Below, piece after piece: positions 31,656 through 40,080 of a stretch of 40,169 nt of DNA. Every line of letters starts with the position of its first letter. Position 1 is the stretch's first letter. The stretch is from an uncultured Granulosicoccus sp. (GTDB taxonomy: Bacteria; Pseudomonadota; Gammaproteobacteria; Granulosicoccales; Granulosicoccaceae), in contig CANMQI010000033.1 in the NCBI GenBank assembly GCA_947499955.1, positions 1 through 40,169 of the forward strand, given 5' to 3'. The notes under the pieces were generated by a model that saw only the letters and a list, made by a program, of their open reading frames with translations, was not told the DNA's origin and ran no database searches. Both the position numbers and the translations under genes were made by a program.

Positions 31656-32198
31656 TCACCCGGCAAAACCGAGCTCCAGCCGGCATTGATCTGCCCCCTG
31701 ATGCATACATTGCGAATGAACCAGATCAATCTTCTCACTGAATATTTCAGACGTCCCCACGATCAACCCTTCAGCAAGGTGACAGAGCTTACGAGGTGAG
31801 GAATAGAGCATGGTGAGCTGCGTATCACCACTGCTTTCGTAGACAAACTCAGGTAGCAGTGTATCCGGATGTAGTTTCTTCACTTCGACGTGTACCACAT
31901 CATGCACACTTTCGAGAAAGCTCTTGGCTGTGTGATCTGCCATGAATTCAGGATGCAGCTTGTAGAATTTGTGCATCATATAGGTACCAAAGGTCCGGAC
32001 AAGATCAGCCGGCGCTGCCCCAGTGATATCTGACAGCGCAGTGACGTAGGCGATGAGCTCGCCATCGGGATAGACCTCGGCGCTGGTATAGACCGCGCCG
32101 GATGCAGGACAAGTGTCCTGAATCAGCTTGTCCCAGACCTCCATTCCGAAGTTGTCGGTGACAAGGTCTGCGAATATCGTGAATACAATCCCTTTCAT
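31656..32198 (-). CDS. hnoX: H-NOX haem nitric-oxide sensor
   Basis: The 180-residue haem-based gas sensor keeps the H-NOX length and signatures. It begins MKGIVFTIFADLV, the standard start of the family. The proximal haem ligand is His103 (DVVHVEV), equivalent to His102 in T. tengcongensis. The propionate-binding motif YxSxR is Tyr132-Ser134-Arg136 (YSSPR). It ends with QCMHQGADQCRLELGF, with cysteines at the positions often proposed to bind zinc. The start is ATG 32198 with GAGGGCGG upstream; an open frame to 32369 would add 57 unrelated residues. The kinase gene follows 34 bp after its stop, so sensor and kinase are one transcript. It senses NO, and whether it binds oxygen cannot be judged. 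Confidence 0.92.
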   Translation of the reverse strand: MKGIVFTIFADLVTDNFGMEVWDKLIQDTCPASGAVYTSAEVYPDGELIAYVTALSDITGAAPADLVRTFGTYMMHKFYKLHPEFMADHTAKSFLESVHDVVHVEVKKLHPDTLLPEFVYESSGDTQLTMLYSSPRKLCHLAEGLIVGTSEIFSEKIDLVHSQCMHQGADQCRLELGFAG

Positions 32199-32622
32199 GC
32201 AAGCCGCCCTCAAACGCCGTGTCAGATAATCGAGTCGTTCTCCGGCTGACCCCTGATGTGCCTGAAACAACTCGGCATGCAGTGTCAATCGAACCGCCAG
32301 CGAATCGGCCACCGTGGTTCTGCGAGAAACTTCGACTCGAATTGAATCCAAGTACCGTCCCGTGGACATCTTCGGATGGACCGCCGGAATCTTGCCGATA
32401 CAGGTCTATCGGTAGGAATGGCGCGAAATTCATCATTGTCATGAATTCTGATGAGTTAGCTGCTGCAATCATGACGTGGCCGATGACTTTGACCGATGTA
32501 CTTCACATTCTCCAGGTGAGCATCGAGTGGTATCAGCAACAGCAAATTGCTATCCGTCCGCCGATCAGCCTTGTCGTGAAATGTCCCTTGTCACCACAAG
32601 CCCGATCGAGAACGGTCAACCG
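32199..32622. other. Intergenic region between haem peroxidase and H-NOX genes
   Basis: 424 bp. The right part is the 3' region of the peroxidase gene with a short CTTGT/ACAAG stem but no T-run. The left part (to 32369) is an open extension of the H-NOX frame that does not look like protein of this family. I find no NO-responsive regulator site that I would defend. A promoter for the H-NOX operon must lie here if it is not read from the peroxidase gene. Confidence 0.5.
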
Positions 32623-34647
32623 TCAATCAGCCACGCTGATGAACATGTTTGCCTGAATATCGTCGTACTCGAGCTCCGTGTTGTTGACAATGACATCAGC
32701 CAGTGTCTGCCGGTATGTCAGGCCTCGCAGCTCAGGCCGGTCAAGCAGTGATCGCAACGTGCGGTTCCAGGAATAGAAAAAACGATCACCGTCGCGCAGG
32801 GCCTCGAACTGCTGTTTCCAGATGGCGAGCTGCAGTTCACCGAATTCACTACCCGGCAGATGCGGCTCGGAGATCATGCCGACAAAGGCATCCACCCGGT
32901 CGATATCCCCATACACCCCCTTCAGCCTGGCAGCCAGCGTCGTACGCCTGACACCCGATACCGCCTCGGTGTCTGCGGCCTCGGACCCCAGCTCCAGAAG
33001 CTGTCCGTCAACGTCTCGCAACTCGACAAACGTCAGTATGTCGGGATCGTTGATCGGATCATTGGCATCGATCAAGGCATCATCGATTGGAAAGAATTCA
33101 CTGGCTTCACCTGTCATTTCGGAGAAGCTCGTGATTTCTGCAAGGCCATAGGCCTTGCGCATGTCGTTGTAGCTGGCCATGCCGTGCTCACGGCCGCGCA
33201 CGATGTCCAGCACTCCGATGTCATTGATCAGTACAAAACACTCATTGAGTGTGGGCCCGTCCAGACACTCTTGCATCTCTGTGGTGCGCTCGACCGGAAT
33301 CTGGAACAGCACACTGCGTAACTGATTATCTATCTGCTCGTCATTCCGGTATTGCGGTTCACCCCCCAGGCCCACCAGCAACGGACCCAGCCCCAACTGC
33401 GTCACCAGCTGCGGTCGGTGAAAAGCGACATTCAGCGGCACCGCCAGCTCGATCTCACCGCTCCCCTCATCACCGAACTCCATCTCGATTCCCGCCTCAT
33501 CGAATCGATTCAGCAAGCTCTGATCGTACTGACTGGCCTTGGCTTCCAGCTCTATCTCCCCATGAATCATGCTATGTGCACGAAAACCTACGGTTGCGAA
33601 TTCATTGCTGACACTGGTGTCAACATCAGCCCGATAATGACGAGCGGGGTCAAGTGCAACACCCAGAGAGGGCAGGAACTCCTCATAGGTGATGTACTGC
33701 TGCGTCGCTATCACCAACCGCCGGGCCGTATCGAACTTGCGCTGTTCAGACCAGCCCTGTGGCAGCTGATCCACGATGCGATTGTGCTCCCTGGCAAAAA
33801 GCGTCTGTACGGCAGTCAGCGCAATGTTCTCATTGGCCCGTAAATCACCCGCAATGATTGCCTGCTCATCGGCATCCGGTGCATACAGAAGATTCCCCAG
33901 GCGCTCCATGGCTGGCGCGCTGCTCGCATCACCTCGTTCGGTAGCCCTTGGCAAGTACTGACCAGGGCTCATCAGCAGGCGCGCACCGTTGTTGGACATA
34001 TCGCCGTCGACGGGACCTTCACGCAACCATTCAAGACGCTCTTCGGTTCCACCGTATACCGCCCAGGCGTCGATGAAGCTACTGACCGTATTCAACTGCT
34101 CTCGGGCACTGTCAATGCCTGTCCCTTCCATCGCAGCACTACGAGTCGTCCTGAACTCACCATCGCCGTGGGCGAAGAACTCCAGGGGGTCGGACTCGTC
34201 ATAGCTCATCAGCAGAATCTCTTCACTGCTGCCTCGAAGCCCGACCGTATGATCAATGAATTGCCCCCAGTTGTAAGCCCATTGCGTCACACCGTTCTCC
34301 GAAAACAGGTTCTGCGCCTGGTCCTCGAAAATGCGATTACTGATGTAGCGTGGTTCAGGTCTTTCTGCAGGCACTGCAATGCCATCGGCATAGTTGGCCG
34401 GTGCCAGTCGTCGATAGGCGGTATTGGCAGCGCCGGACAAAGGGTTCTGACGGTTGTTATCGCGACCATCGAGTGATTGCAGGTCGCGATGAGATTCTCT
34501 GGCAGGTGCCTGTCTCTCACTGGCACCTGCCACTACGGCCATGCAACACAGTGCCATGAAGCCTGGAACCAGATGCATTGCTCCAGGGTTGTTTGAAGAA
34601 GGTGTTTTTCGAAAAGCGGATGTCACACAGGTTTTTCTGATAGTCAT
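32623..34647 (-). CDS. Animal-type (myeloperoxidase-superfamily) haem peroxidase
   Basis: About 674 residues. Superfamily motifs are in order: distal histidine in WGQFIDHTVGL, LRANENIALTAVQTLFAREHNRI, the proximal-histidine region GFRAHSMIHGE, and RGREHGMASYNDMRKAYGL near the C-terminus. These enzymes oxidise halides or organic substrates with hydrogen peroxide; many bacterial members are secreted. A hydrophobic segment (HLVPGFMALCCMAVVAGASE) follows a 24-residue n-region if ATG 34647 is used; ATG 34578 gives a more normal signal peptide, with GGAG only 2 bp away. A TTG at 34707 is less likely. It is upstream of, and on the same strand as, the NO-sensing operon. The substrate is unknown. Confidence 0.88.
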   Translation of the reverse strand: MTIRKTCVTSAFRKTPSSNNPGAMHLVPGFMALCCMAVVAGASERQAPARESHRDLQSLDGRDNNRQNPLSGAANTAYRRLAPANYADGIAVPAERPEPRYISNRIFEDQAQNLFSENGVTQWAYNWGQFIDHTVGLRGSSEEILLMSYDESDPLEFFAHGDGEFRTTRSAAMEGTGIDSAREQLNTVSSFIDAWAVYGGTEERLEWLREGPVDGDMSNNGARLLMSPGQYLPRATERGDASSAPAMERLGNLLYAPDADEQAIIAGDLRANENIALTAVQTLFAREHNRIVDQLPQGWSEQRKFDTARRLVIATQQYITYEEFLPSLGVALDPARHYRADVDTSVSNEFATVGFRAHSMIHGEIELEAKASQYDQSLLNRFDEAGIEMEFGDEGSGEIELAVPLNVAFHRPQLVTQLGLGPLLVGLGGEPQYRNDEQIDNQLRSVLFQIPVERTTEMQECLDGPTLNECFVLINDIGVLDIVRGREHGMASYNDMRKAYGLAEITSFSEMTGEASEFFPIDDALIDANDPINDPDILTFVELRDVDGQLLELGSEAADTEAVSGVRRTTLAARLKGVYGDIDRVDAFVGMISEPHLPGSEFGELQLAIWKQQFEALRDGDRFFYSWNRTLRSLLDRPELRGLTYRQTLADVIVNNTELEYDDIQANMFISVAD

Positions 34648-34736
34648 AAACGGTTTTTTTGTTACGTATGAATTTTCAAGAAGACCGCAGGCCCTCTTCA
34701 GTGTCACGACATGATGGCGACCGACAGACTGCAGGC

Positions 34737-35846
34737 TCAGGCCGAACCGTCATCCAGCAAAGAGCGCAGAGCGTTCACCAGCAGCTGGTTCTCGTCGGGA
34801 AGATTGACAGCCAGGCGCAGGTATCGCTCGCTGGAACCTTTCTTGTTACTGCATTCCCGAATGAAGCAGCCGTGCTGCTCGAGCAAGGTGTTGCGCAGTG
34901 CCTTTCCTGATACACCCGCAGCCAGCTCCACGAAAACGAAATTCGACTGCGATGGAAACACATGCAGATTCTCAACCGTCTTCAGACTCTCCACGAACAT
35001 CTGCCTGTCCTGATGGGTTTGCCTGAAACTGGCATTGAGTTCTGTTCGCATTCCGGCTACTTGCTGCAGAACGAACGCCGCCAGAGCGTTGATGTTCCAG
35101 AATGGAAGTCGTTTGCGTATCTGCGCAGCGCGTTTCTCGTTGGTCACGGCATATCCAAGCCGCAGACCATGCCAGCCCAATGACTTGCCCAGACTCTTGA
35201 CGACAATCAGATTCTGATGAGTACCGACAAGGTTCGCCGCGCTGGCAACCATGGAGTAGTCGATGAATGACTCGTCGATGATGATCTGCGGCAAGTCAGA
35301 AAGCTGTTGCAACAACTCGACCACGGACTTGCTCGACATCACCGCACCGGTCGGGTTATTGGGATTGCACAGCACAAGCGTCCTGATACCGTGCTCACGA
35401 ACAAAGCTGACAATGTCCGCCACAGACAGCACATGATCGCGTTTCGCATCTCGCTGTATGTAATGAATCGGCACGCCGTGCACCGCTGGCAGATCTGTCC
35501 ACTGTCCGAAGGTTGGCGTACAGCTTGCCATCGGACCTGCCGCATTCTGGCAAAGCATGCTGATGATTTCGGTAGAGCCATTGGCAACGATGATCTGCGA
35601 GGCCGGCACACCTGTCAGTGTCGAGAGTGCCTCCTGATGCACTTCCGCATAGTCCGGGTAGTATTTGACGATATCCGGTAGCGCTACGTGTATCGCCTCC
35701 AGAAGCGATGGCGGTGGAAAGTGCCGGTTCACAGGCACGCAGAAATCAATGGGCTCTTGCTCCGTAGGCAAGGCTTGTCGAACACTGAGGAATGCCGGGT
35801 TATGCGCTTTGGTTGCAAACAATGCCTGAGTGGAATCAGCGTGCAT
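34737..35846 (-). CDS. CobD-like PLP enzyme (threonine-phosphate decarboxylase / aminotransferase family)
   Basis: A 369-residue fold-type I PLP enzyme of the HisC/CobD group. Key residues are Asn161 and NPNNPTG, Asp191-Glu192 (IIIDES), Lys221 (VVKSLGKSLGWHG) which binds PLP, and Arg229. CobD converts L-threonine-O-3-phosphate to aminopropanol phosphate for the cobalamin nucleotide loop. HisC would be the alternative, but the neighbour is a threonine-kinase-like gene, which makes the CobD reading better. The start is ATG 35846 with GGAGG at ideal spacing. The start overlaps the end of the kinase gene by 11 bp, so the two are coupled. No other cobalamin gene is in the window. Confidence 0.7.
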   Translation of the reverse strand: MHADSTQALFATKAHNPAFLSVRQALPTEQEPIDFCVPVNRHFPPPSLLEAIHVALPDIVKYYPDYAEVHQEALSTLTGVPASQIIVANGSTEIISMLCQNAAGPMASCTPTFGQWTDLPAVHGVPIHYIQRDAKRDHVLSVADIVSFVREHGIRTLVLCNPNNPTGAVMSSKSVVELLQQLSDLPQIIIDESFIDYSMVASAANLVGTHQNLIVVKSLGKSLGWHGLRLGYAVTNEKRAAQIRKRLPFWNINALAAFVLQQVAGMRTELNASFRQTHQDRQMFVESLKTVENLHVFPSQSNFVFVELAAGVSGKALRNTLLEQHGCFIRECSNKKGSSERYLRLAVNLPDENQLLVNALRSLLDDGSA

Positions 35847-36861
35847 GACAACCTCCTGCCACAATGCGGTGGTTGCCGATGATCTGCAGATCGTTCCCGA
35901 ATCGCCGCTTGATCGATTCGATCAGTGTCTCTCCCAGGCCATCACGACTGCGATACAGTACGCCCAATACCGTTCCACTATGCGCACAATTGACCCCCAA
36001 TGCACCCTCGCTGGTACTGCTCGCCAGCAACTCATCAAACTGCATCTTGGGAAGAATCTGCTGGCTCATCCTGGCACTGATGGTCGCAGCAAGGGCGATA
36101 CCCACCGGGTCTCCCATTCGCAGGCTGTTGGTCAGTAACGCAAGCACGGAAACCACCTTTGCCTGTGCACTCTGATAGACACTGCGCGCCCGTTCACGAT
36201 CGAATTGCAGCGTATCGATCTCCCCGCCACAATCCACGACCACCACACTCAAGTCCTCCGGTGCCGGCAGACAGGCATGAACGGCACCAGTGAGGTGGTT
36301 GACGTGTGCGATGCCGGGCAGATGTACACTGTCCGACGGTTCGATACGTGCTATCAGTCTTGATAGCTCGACCGGTGACAGTGTCAGGCCACGAATGTCG
36401 CAGGCAAGACTCAGTGCCGCTGCCAGGTCGGCAGAGCTCGAGGCCATACCCTTGCCCCGAGGAATGTCGCTCGTGACCACCAGCTCACGGCCCGGGGCAG
36501 CGTCCAACAATGCCCTCTTCCGGGGTGCTGTCTGGCGTGCGACATAGGCATCCAGCAATGTAATCGCATCGGCTACCTTCGAATACCGTGCCGCATCTCG
36601 AACAACCAGACCACTTTTGCCTGCTGGAAACGCAGCTGCTTGCGCATAACGTTCAATGGGGCAGTTGACCAGAAAATCACGGCCATCAATAGCGCCCTGC
36701 ATCAATTCTCCACACGTCGCCGGGGCCTGCCGCGTGGGTATTCGCTGCGAAGACGGAAAAGAGCTTCCCTGACCTGAAAGAATCCCTGCATTCTCCGCGC
36801 AATCGGATACAGGCACACCTGACAAGGCGGCCGTATGAAAAGAAGTCCTGCTGAGTGTCAT
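35836..36861 (-). CDS. PduX-like L-threonine kinase (GHMP family)
   Basis: A 341-residue GHMP-superfamily kinase. Motif 1 reads QAPATCGELMQGAIDG followed by VNCPIERY, the pattern I associate with PduX (L-threonine to L-threonine-O-3-phosphate). The ATP-binding motif 2 is PRGKGMASSSADLAAAL (134-150). Motif 3 is probably GALGVNCAHSGTVLGVLY. About 45 N-terminal residues precede motif 1 and look unconserved. Placed directly before, and overlapping, a CobD-like gene it forms the two-step route threonine, Thr-P, aminopropanol-P used in cobalamin assembly. A related use of serine or another alcohol as substrate is possible. Confidence 0.68.
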   Translation of the reverse strand: MTLSRTSFHTAALSGVPVSDCAENAGILSGQGSSFPSSQRIPTRQAPATCGELMQGAIDGRDFLVNCPIERYAQAAAFPAGKSGLVVRDAARYSKVADAITLLDAYVARQTAPRKRALLDAAPGRELVVTSDIPRGKGMASSSADLAAALSLACDIRGLTLSPVELSRLIARIEPSDSVHLPGIAHVNHLTGAVHACLPAPEDLSVVVVDCGGEIDTLQFDRERARSVYQSAQAKVVSVLALLTNSLRMGDPVGIALAATISARMSQQILPKMQFDELLASSTSEGALGVNCAHSGTVLGVLYRSRDGLGETLIESIKRRFGNDLQIIGNHRIVAGGCHAR

Positions 36862-36950
36862 CGTTTAATCCATCAGTTGCTGATAGGGACAGGCACTGAA
36901 GCACTTGCCTTGGGATCATTAACGCAACGGATGGAATTCGGTTGACAACA

Positions 36951-36992
36951 GATTGCGGATTGCGGATTGCGGATTGCGGATTGCGGATTGCC
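36951..36992. repeat. 7-bp tandem repeat (GATTGCG), five exact copies plus one variant
   Basis: GATTGCG repeats exactly from 36951 to 36985, then GATTGCC. It lies between the two-component kinase stop and the PduX-like gene, about 90 bp upstream of the latter on its coding strand. The period is not a multiple of three and lies outside coding DNA, so copy number could vary freely and alter promoter or leader spacing. Confidence 0.92.
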
Positions 36993-37008
36993 AGGCAAAC
37001 TACTGCGG

Positions 37009-37033
37009 CAGGTGCGGCAGTTCGACGCACCTG
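37009..37033 (-). other. 8-bp inverted repeat after the sensor kinase gene
   Basis: CAGGTGCG (37009-37016) and CGCACCTG (37026-37033) are perfectly complementary with a 9-nt loop, 15 bp after the kinase stop on the minus strand. No T-run follows, so it may protect the transcript end or work with Rho rather than act as an intrinsic terminator. Confidence 0.45.
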
Positions 37034-37048
37034 ACGGGAAAACGATGA

Positions 37049-38518
37049 CTATTCCGTAATGGGCAGGCTCACGATGACTCGCAGACCAGTCGGCTCACGG
37101 TTATGCATGGACAGCGTTCCACCGTGGGACCTGATGATCGAGAGCGCTATTGACAAGCCAAGTCCAGCCCCGCCCGTTTCGCTGTTGCGACTCTCATCGC
37201 CTCTGACGAAGGGTTCGAACACCGTCTCCATTCTCTCCTCAGGAATTCCCGGCCCATCATCATCGATGATAATGCGGGCGCATTCCGCGGAGCGCTCAAG
37301 CGATACTCTTGCCCCTGATCCGTAGCGAATCGCATTGTCCACCAGATTGCCGACCGCGCGAAGCAGCGCGACGGGCCGTGCCCGGATGTTCTGCGCCTCG
37401 CCAGGTGAGAACTCGGCACCTCGCTCCTCGCACAAATGGGAGAGCATGTCGTTCAGCTCGACACTCTGCACTTCCTCACCTTCCGCATTACCACGGGCAA
37501 AGGCGACCAGTCCGTTGGCCATGACTGTCATCTCGTCCAGGGTTCTTACCATTGGATCGCGAAACTCGTCGTCCAGCATTTCAGCCCGAATGCGCAGACT
37601 GGTGATCGGCGTGCGCAAGTCGTGCCCTACCGCGCCCAGCGTACGTGTTCGCTCGGCATCGAACCGGGCTATCTGGGCCTGCATGGCATTGAAGGCCGCT
37701 GCAGCTTCACGCACTTCACGAGCCCCTTGTTCGGGCACTCTGGCAGATCGGTCTCCACGGCCGGCGGCCTGAGCAGCTTCCGCCAGCAAGGCAAGAGGTT
37801 GCGTCAGACGCCGCACGAACCACAGACCCACAATGAGAACCGACACCAGTGACAATCCCAGAATGAGATAAAACACCCCCTCTCCGAGCAGTGCCGACAC
37901 ATGCCCCTGAGAGGGCGGTTCGCTCCTCGCTGTGATATTGACCCAGTCGCCGCCAGCGAGCATCGTTCCTGTGCTGGACTCTGCCTGCGTCGAGGTTCCC
38001 CCCCGCCCTTCTTCAGGAGCCGACGACAGTCGAGCACTGACAGCCAGTTGAATCGACACCCCGATGATCTCGGGGGCGAGCCGCTGCGGAGGGCGGCGTT
38101 CATTCTGCTGATGGGCCTCATCTCGGCGGTTATCCTGATGCCTGCGTGTGCCTACCATCACGAAAACCTTGCGGGGTGACAGGGATTGGCTGAGGCGCTG
38201 CTGCAGAGAACGTGATCGCTCATTGTCCGCCGTCATGCCGACCAACGGATTCTTGCTCAATTCAATCTGGGCAACACGTGTCGAGGCCTTCCTGACAATG
38301 GCCGGCCGCAAATCGGCTTCTATGGACTCCAGCACGGGCACCAGCGCAACAATCCGTTCGAGTTCGCGGCTGTCCCGTGACTCCCGCCCCCAGCGGGCAC
38401 GCTCCAGAGACAGCACCAGCAAGGCCAGTACATTGGCCACGATCAGCGCGGTTGCCAGCAACAAGGCGAAGCGGGCTGCCAACCCGTCGGGCAACCACCT
38501 GGACAATGAAAGGCTCAT
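37049..38518 (-). CDS. EnvZ-type membrane sensor histidine kinase
   Basis: A 489-residue kinase with two membrane helices (about 13-37 and 212-235) enclosing a periplasmic sensor of about 175 residues, then HAMP, HisKA with His299 (GAVGHDLRTPITSLR) and a catalytic domain (NLVDNAIRYG, DDDGPGIPEERMETVFEPF, GGAGLGLSIA). The periplasmic part includes a highly charged His/Arg/Gln-rich stretch (about 124-148), which could bind metal or anionic ligands. Its start overlaps the stop of the response-regulator gene by 4 bp. The signal is unknown; the divergent EF-hand gene suggests calcium or another cation. Confidence 0.9.
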   Translation of the reverse strand: MSLSLSRWLPDGLAARFALLLATALIVANVLALLVLSLERARWGRESRDSRELERIVALVPVLESIEADLRPAIVRKASTRVAQIELSKNPLVGMTADNERSRSLQQRLSQSLSPRKVFVMVGTRRHQDNRRDEAHQQNERRPPQRLAPEIIGVSIQLAVSARLSSAPEEGRGGTSTQAESSTGTMLAGGDWVNITARSEPPSQGHVSALLGEGVFYLILGLSLVSVLIVGLWFVRRLTQPLALLAEAAQAAGRGDRSARVPEQGAREVREAAAAFNAMQAQIARFDAERTRTLGAVGHDLRTPITSLRIRAEMLDDEFRDPMVRTLDEMTVMANGLVAFARGNAEGEEVQSVELNDMLSHLCEERGAEFSPGEAQNIRARPVALLRAVGNLVDNAIRYGSGARVSLERSAECARIIIDDDGPGIPEERMETVFEPFVRGDESRNSETGGAGLGLSIALSIIRSHGGTLSMHNREPTGLRVIVSLPITE

Positions 38519-39246
38519 GCGTCTCCTGACTCATCAGTCTGTACATCTGCCGCCAGCGCATAACCACCACCCCAGTCGGTAATCAGCAACACCGGGTTTT
38601 GCGGGTCGTCTTCGATCTTGCGGCGCAGCCGACTGACCTGATTATCAATGGCCCTGTCATAGGCCTTGGCTTCCCGCCCGACGGTAAGGTCGAGCAGACT
38701 TGATCGACTGAGTACCTTGCGCGGATTATCCAGCAATACCTCCAGCAAGCGGTTCTCACCCGTGGTCAGCTCGACCTGCCGACCGTCATCATGTCGCAGT
38801 TGGCGCGATGCGGGGTCATGGACCCAGCCGGCAAACCGCCGCAAACGACTGGAAATTCTGTGGACCGGCGGTGGCACACGGCGAAGCACCGCCCGAATAC
38901 GTGCCTGCAACTCACGTGGGTTGAACGGCTTCGCCAGATAATCATCAGCACCGATCTCCAGGCCGACGATTCGATCCGTATCGTCCCCCATCGCCGTCAG
39001 CAGGATGACCGGTGGCCCATCATTGGCTACCAGCCAGCGACACAGACTCAAACCATCCTCTCCAGGCATCATCACGTCCAGAATGATGATACCGATAGCC
39101 GACTCTGCCACAGCCTTGCGCGCCTCGGCAGCATTGGCAGCCAGTTGCACCCGAAAGCCCTTGCTGCGCAAGTACTGACCCAGCGGCTCCCGAATGTCAC
39201 GCTCATCATCAACTATCAGTATCTGTACTTCAGAGGCATCCGACAT
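38515..39246 (-). CDS. OmpR-family response regulator
   Basis: A 243-residue regulator. The receiver has Asp13-Asp14, phospho-acceptor Asp57 (IILDVMMPG) and Lys106 (AKPFNP). The C-terminal winged helix is OmpR-type (VELTTGENRLLEVLLDNPRKVLSRSSLLDL, DRAIDNQVSRLRRKIEDDP). It is the first gene of the pair, with the kinase overlapping by 4 bp. It is divergent from the EF-hand gene across 242 bp, the usual position for a regulator and its main target. Confidence 0.92.
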   Translation of the reverse strand: MSDASEVQILIVDDERDIREPLGQYLRSKGFRVQLAANAAEARKAVAESAIGIIILDVMMPGEDGLSLCRWLVANDGPPVILLTAMGDDTDRIVGLEIGADDYLAKPFNPRELQARIRAVLRRVPPPVHRISSRLRRFAGWVHDPASRQLRHDDGRQVELTTGENRLLEVLLDNPRKVLSRSSLLDLTVGREAKAYDRAIDNQVSRLRRKIEDDPQNPVLLITDWGGGYALAADVQTDESGDA

Positions 39247-39342
39247 GGGCTGTTCCAGACCTTCATTCAGTTATCAGTCAGCTTGTATTGTGCCGACTGC
39301 ACCCGGCTTTTGCACCGCCCTGTGCCCCCCTTGAGGCAGGGA

Positions 39343-39391
39343 TTTGTCGCAATCTGTATCAGTCGGGACAACTGCGACCATACGCGACAAA
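39343..39391. promoter_or_regulatory. 8-bp inverted repeat between response regulator and EF-hand gene
   Basis: TTTGTCGC (39343-39350) and GCGACAAA (39384-39391) are perfectly complementary, 33 bp apart, with a further ACTGCGACC in between. Centres of the arms are about four helical turns apart. A candidate binding region for the adjacent OmpR-type regulator, about 100 bp from both genes. Confidence 0.4.
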
Positions 39392-39488
39392 ACAGCCCTG
39401 CGCCTGACACACACTCGAACGACTCAGCCCCTACTGTGTATTCCAACGGTCACTGACCGCCTTTTCAACAACACACAAGGGAATTCAC

Positions 39489-40058
39489 ATGAAACCTGTC
39501 AAATCCATTTCAATGATTCTGGCTTCTGCTCTGGTTCTGGGTACTGTCGGCGTCGTCGCCAATGCACAGGATCAGGATGATTCGACCATTGACGAACAAC
39601 AACTGCCGAAGGAATCACGTCAATCTGCAGATCGCGAAAAGGGCCAGGGCAAGGGCCGTCATGACAAGCGAATGATGGCTGAGGGCTCTCGCCACGGGAT
39701 GTCCGGTCAACGAGGTCCGGGTGTCATGCTCAAACTGCTCAAGAGCGTCGATGCAAATGCAGACGGTGCAGTCACACAGGAAGAGATCGATACCTTCAAG
39801 GCCGCACAGGTGAGCGGCGCCGACAGCGATGCGGACGGTGCACTGAACATCGAAGAGTTCGACACCATCTACCGTGCCCTGACACGCTCACGCATGGTCG
39901 ACATGTTCCAGGATTTCGATGAAGACGGTGACGGCGTGATCAGCGCAGCTGAACTCGATGAGCGAGTCGGCCATATTGTCGAGCGAATGGATCGCAATGA
40001 TGACGGTGCCATCAGCCAGGAAGACGGACGTCGCCACGGCGGCAAGCGCGACCACTGA
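39489..40058 (+). CDS. Exported EF-hand calcium-binding protein
   Basis: A 189-residue periplasmic protein. The Sec signal peptide ends at VANA, before QDQDD. A low-complexity charged region (29-78; Gln, Lys, Arg, Gly, His) precedes four EF-hand loops: 88-99 (DANADGAVTQEE), 112-123 (DSDADGALNIEE), 144-155 (DEDGDGVISAAE) and 168-179 (DRNDDGAISQED). The fourth has Asp instead of Glu at position 12. The loops are arranged as two pairs, like calmodulin. AAGGGAA precedes the ATG. It probably binds calcium and may be a target or sensor partner of the divergent two-component system. The C-terminus is basic (RRHGGKRDH). Confidence 0.88.
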   Translation: MKPVKSISMILASALVLGTVGVVANAQDQDDSTIDEQQLPKESRQSADREKGQGKGRHDKRMMAEGSRHGMSGQRGPGVMLKLLKSVDANADGAVTQEEIDTFKAAQVSGADSDADGALNIEEFDTIYRALTRSRMVDMFQDFDEDGDGVISAAELDERVGHIVERMDRNDDGAISQEDGRRHGGKRDH

Positions 40059-40080
40059 TCTCGACATCAGCCAGGCCCTG

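Noticed and set aside
32199..32369. 57-residue N-terminal extension of the H-NOX frame
   Set aside because: H-NOX proteins begin with MKGI at the very start; the extension resembles nothing and the ATG at 32198 has a ribosome site.
36862..37048. Possible cobalamin riboswitch upstream of the PduX-like/CobD-like pair
   Set aside because: No B12-box sequence or multi-stem structure was found; the space is filled by the heptamer repeat and one hairpin.
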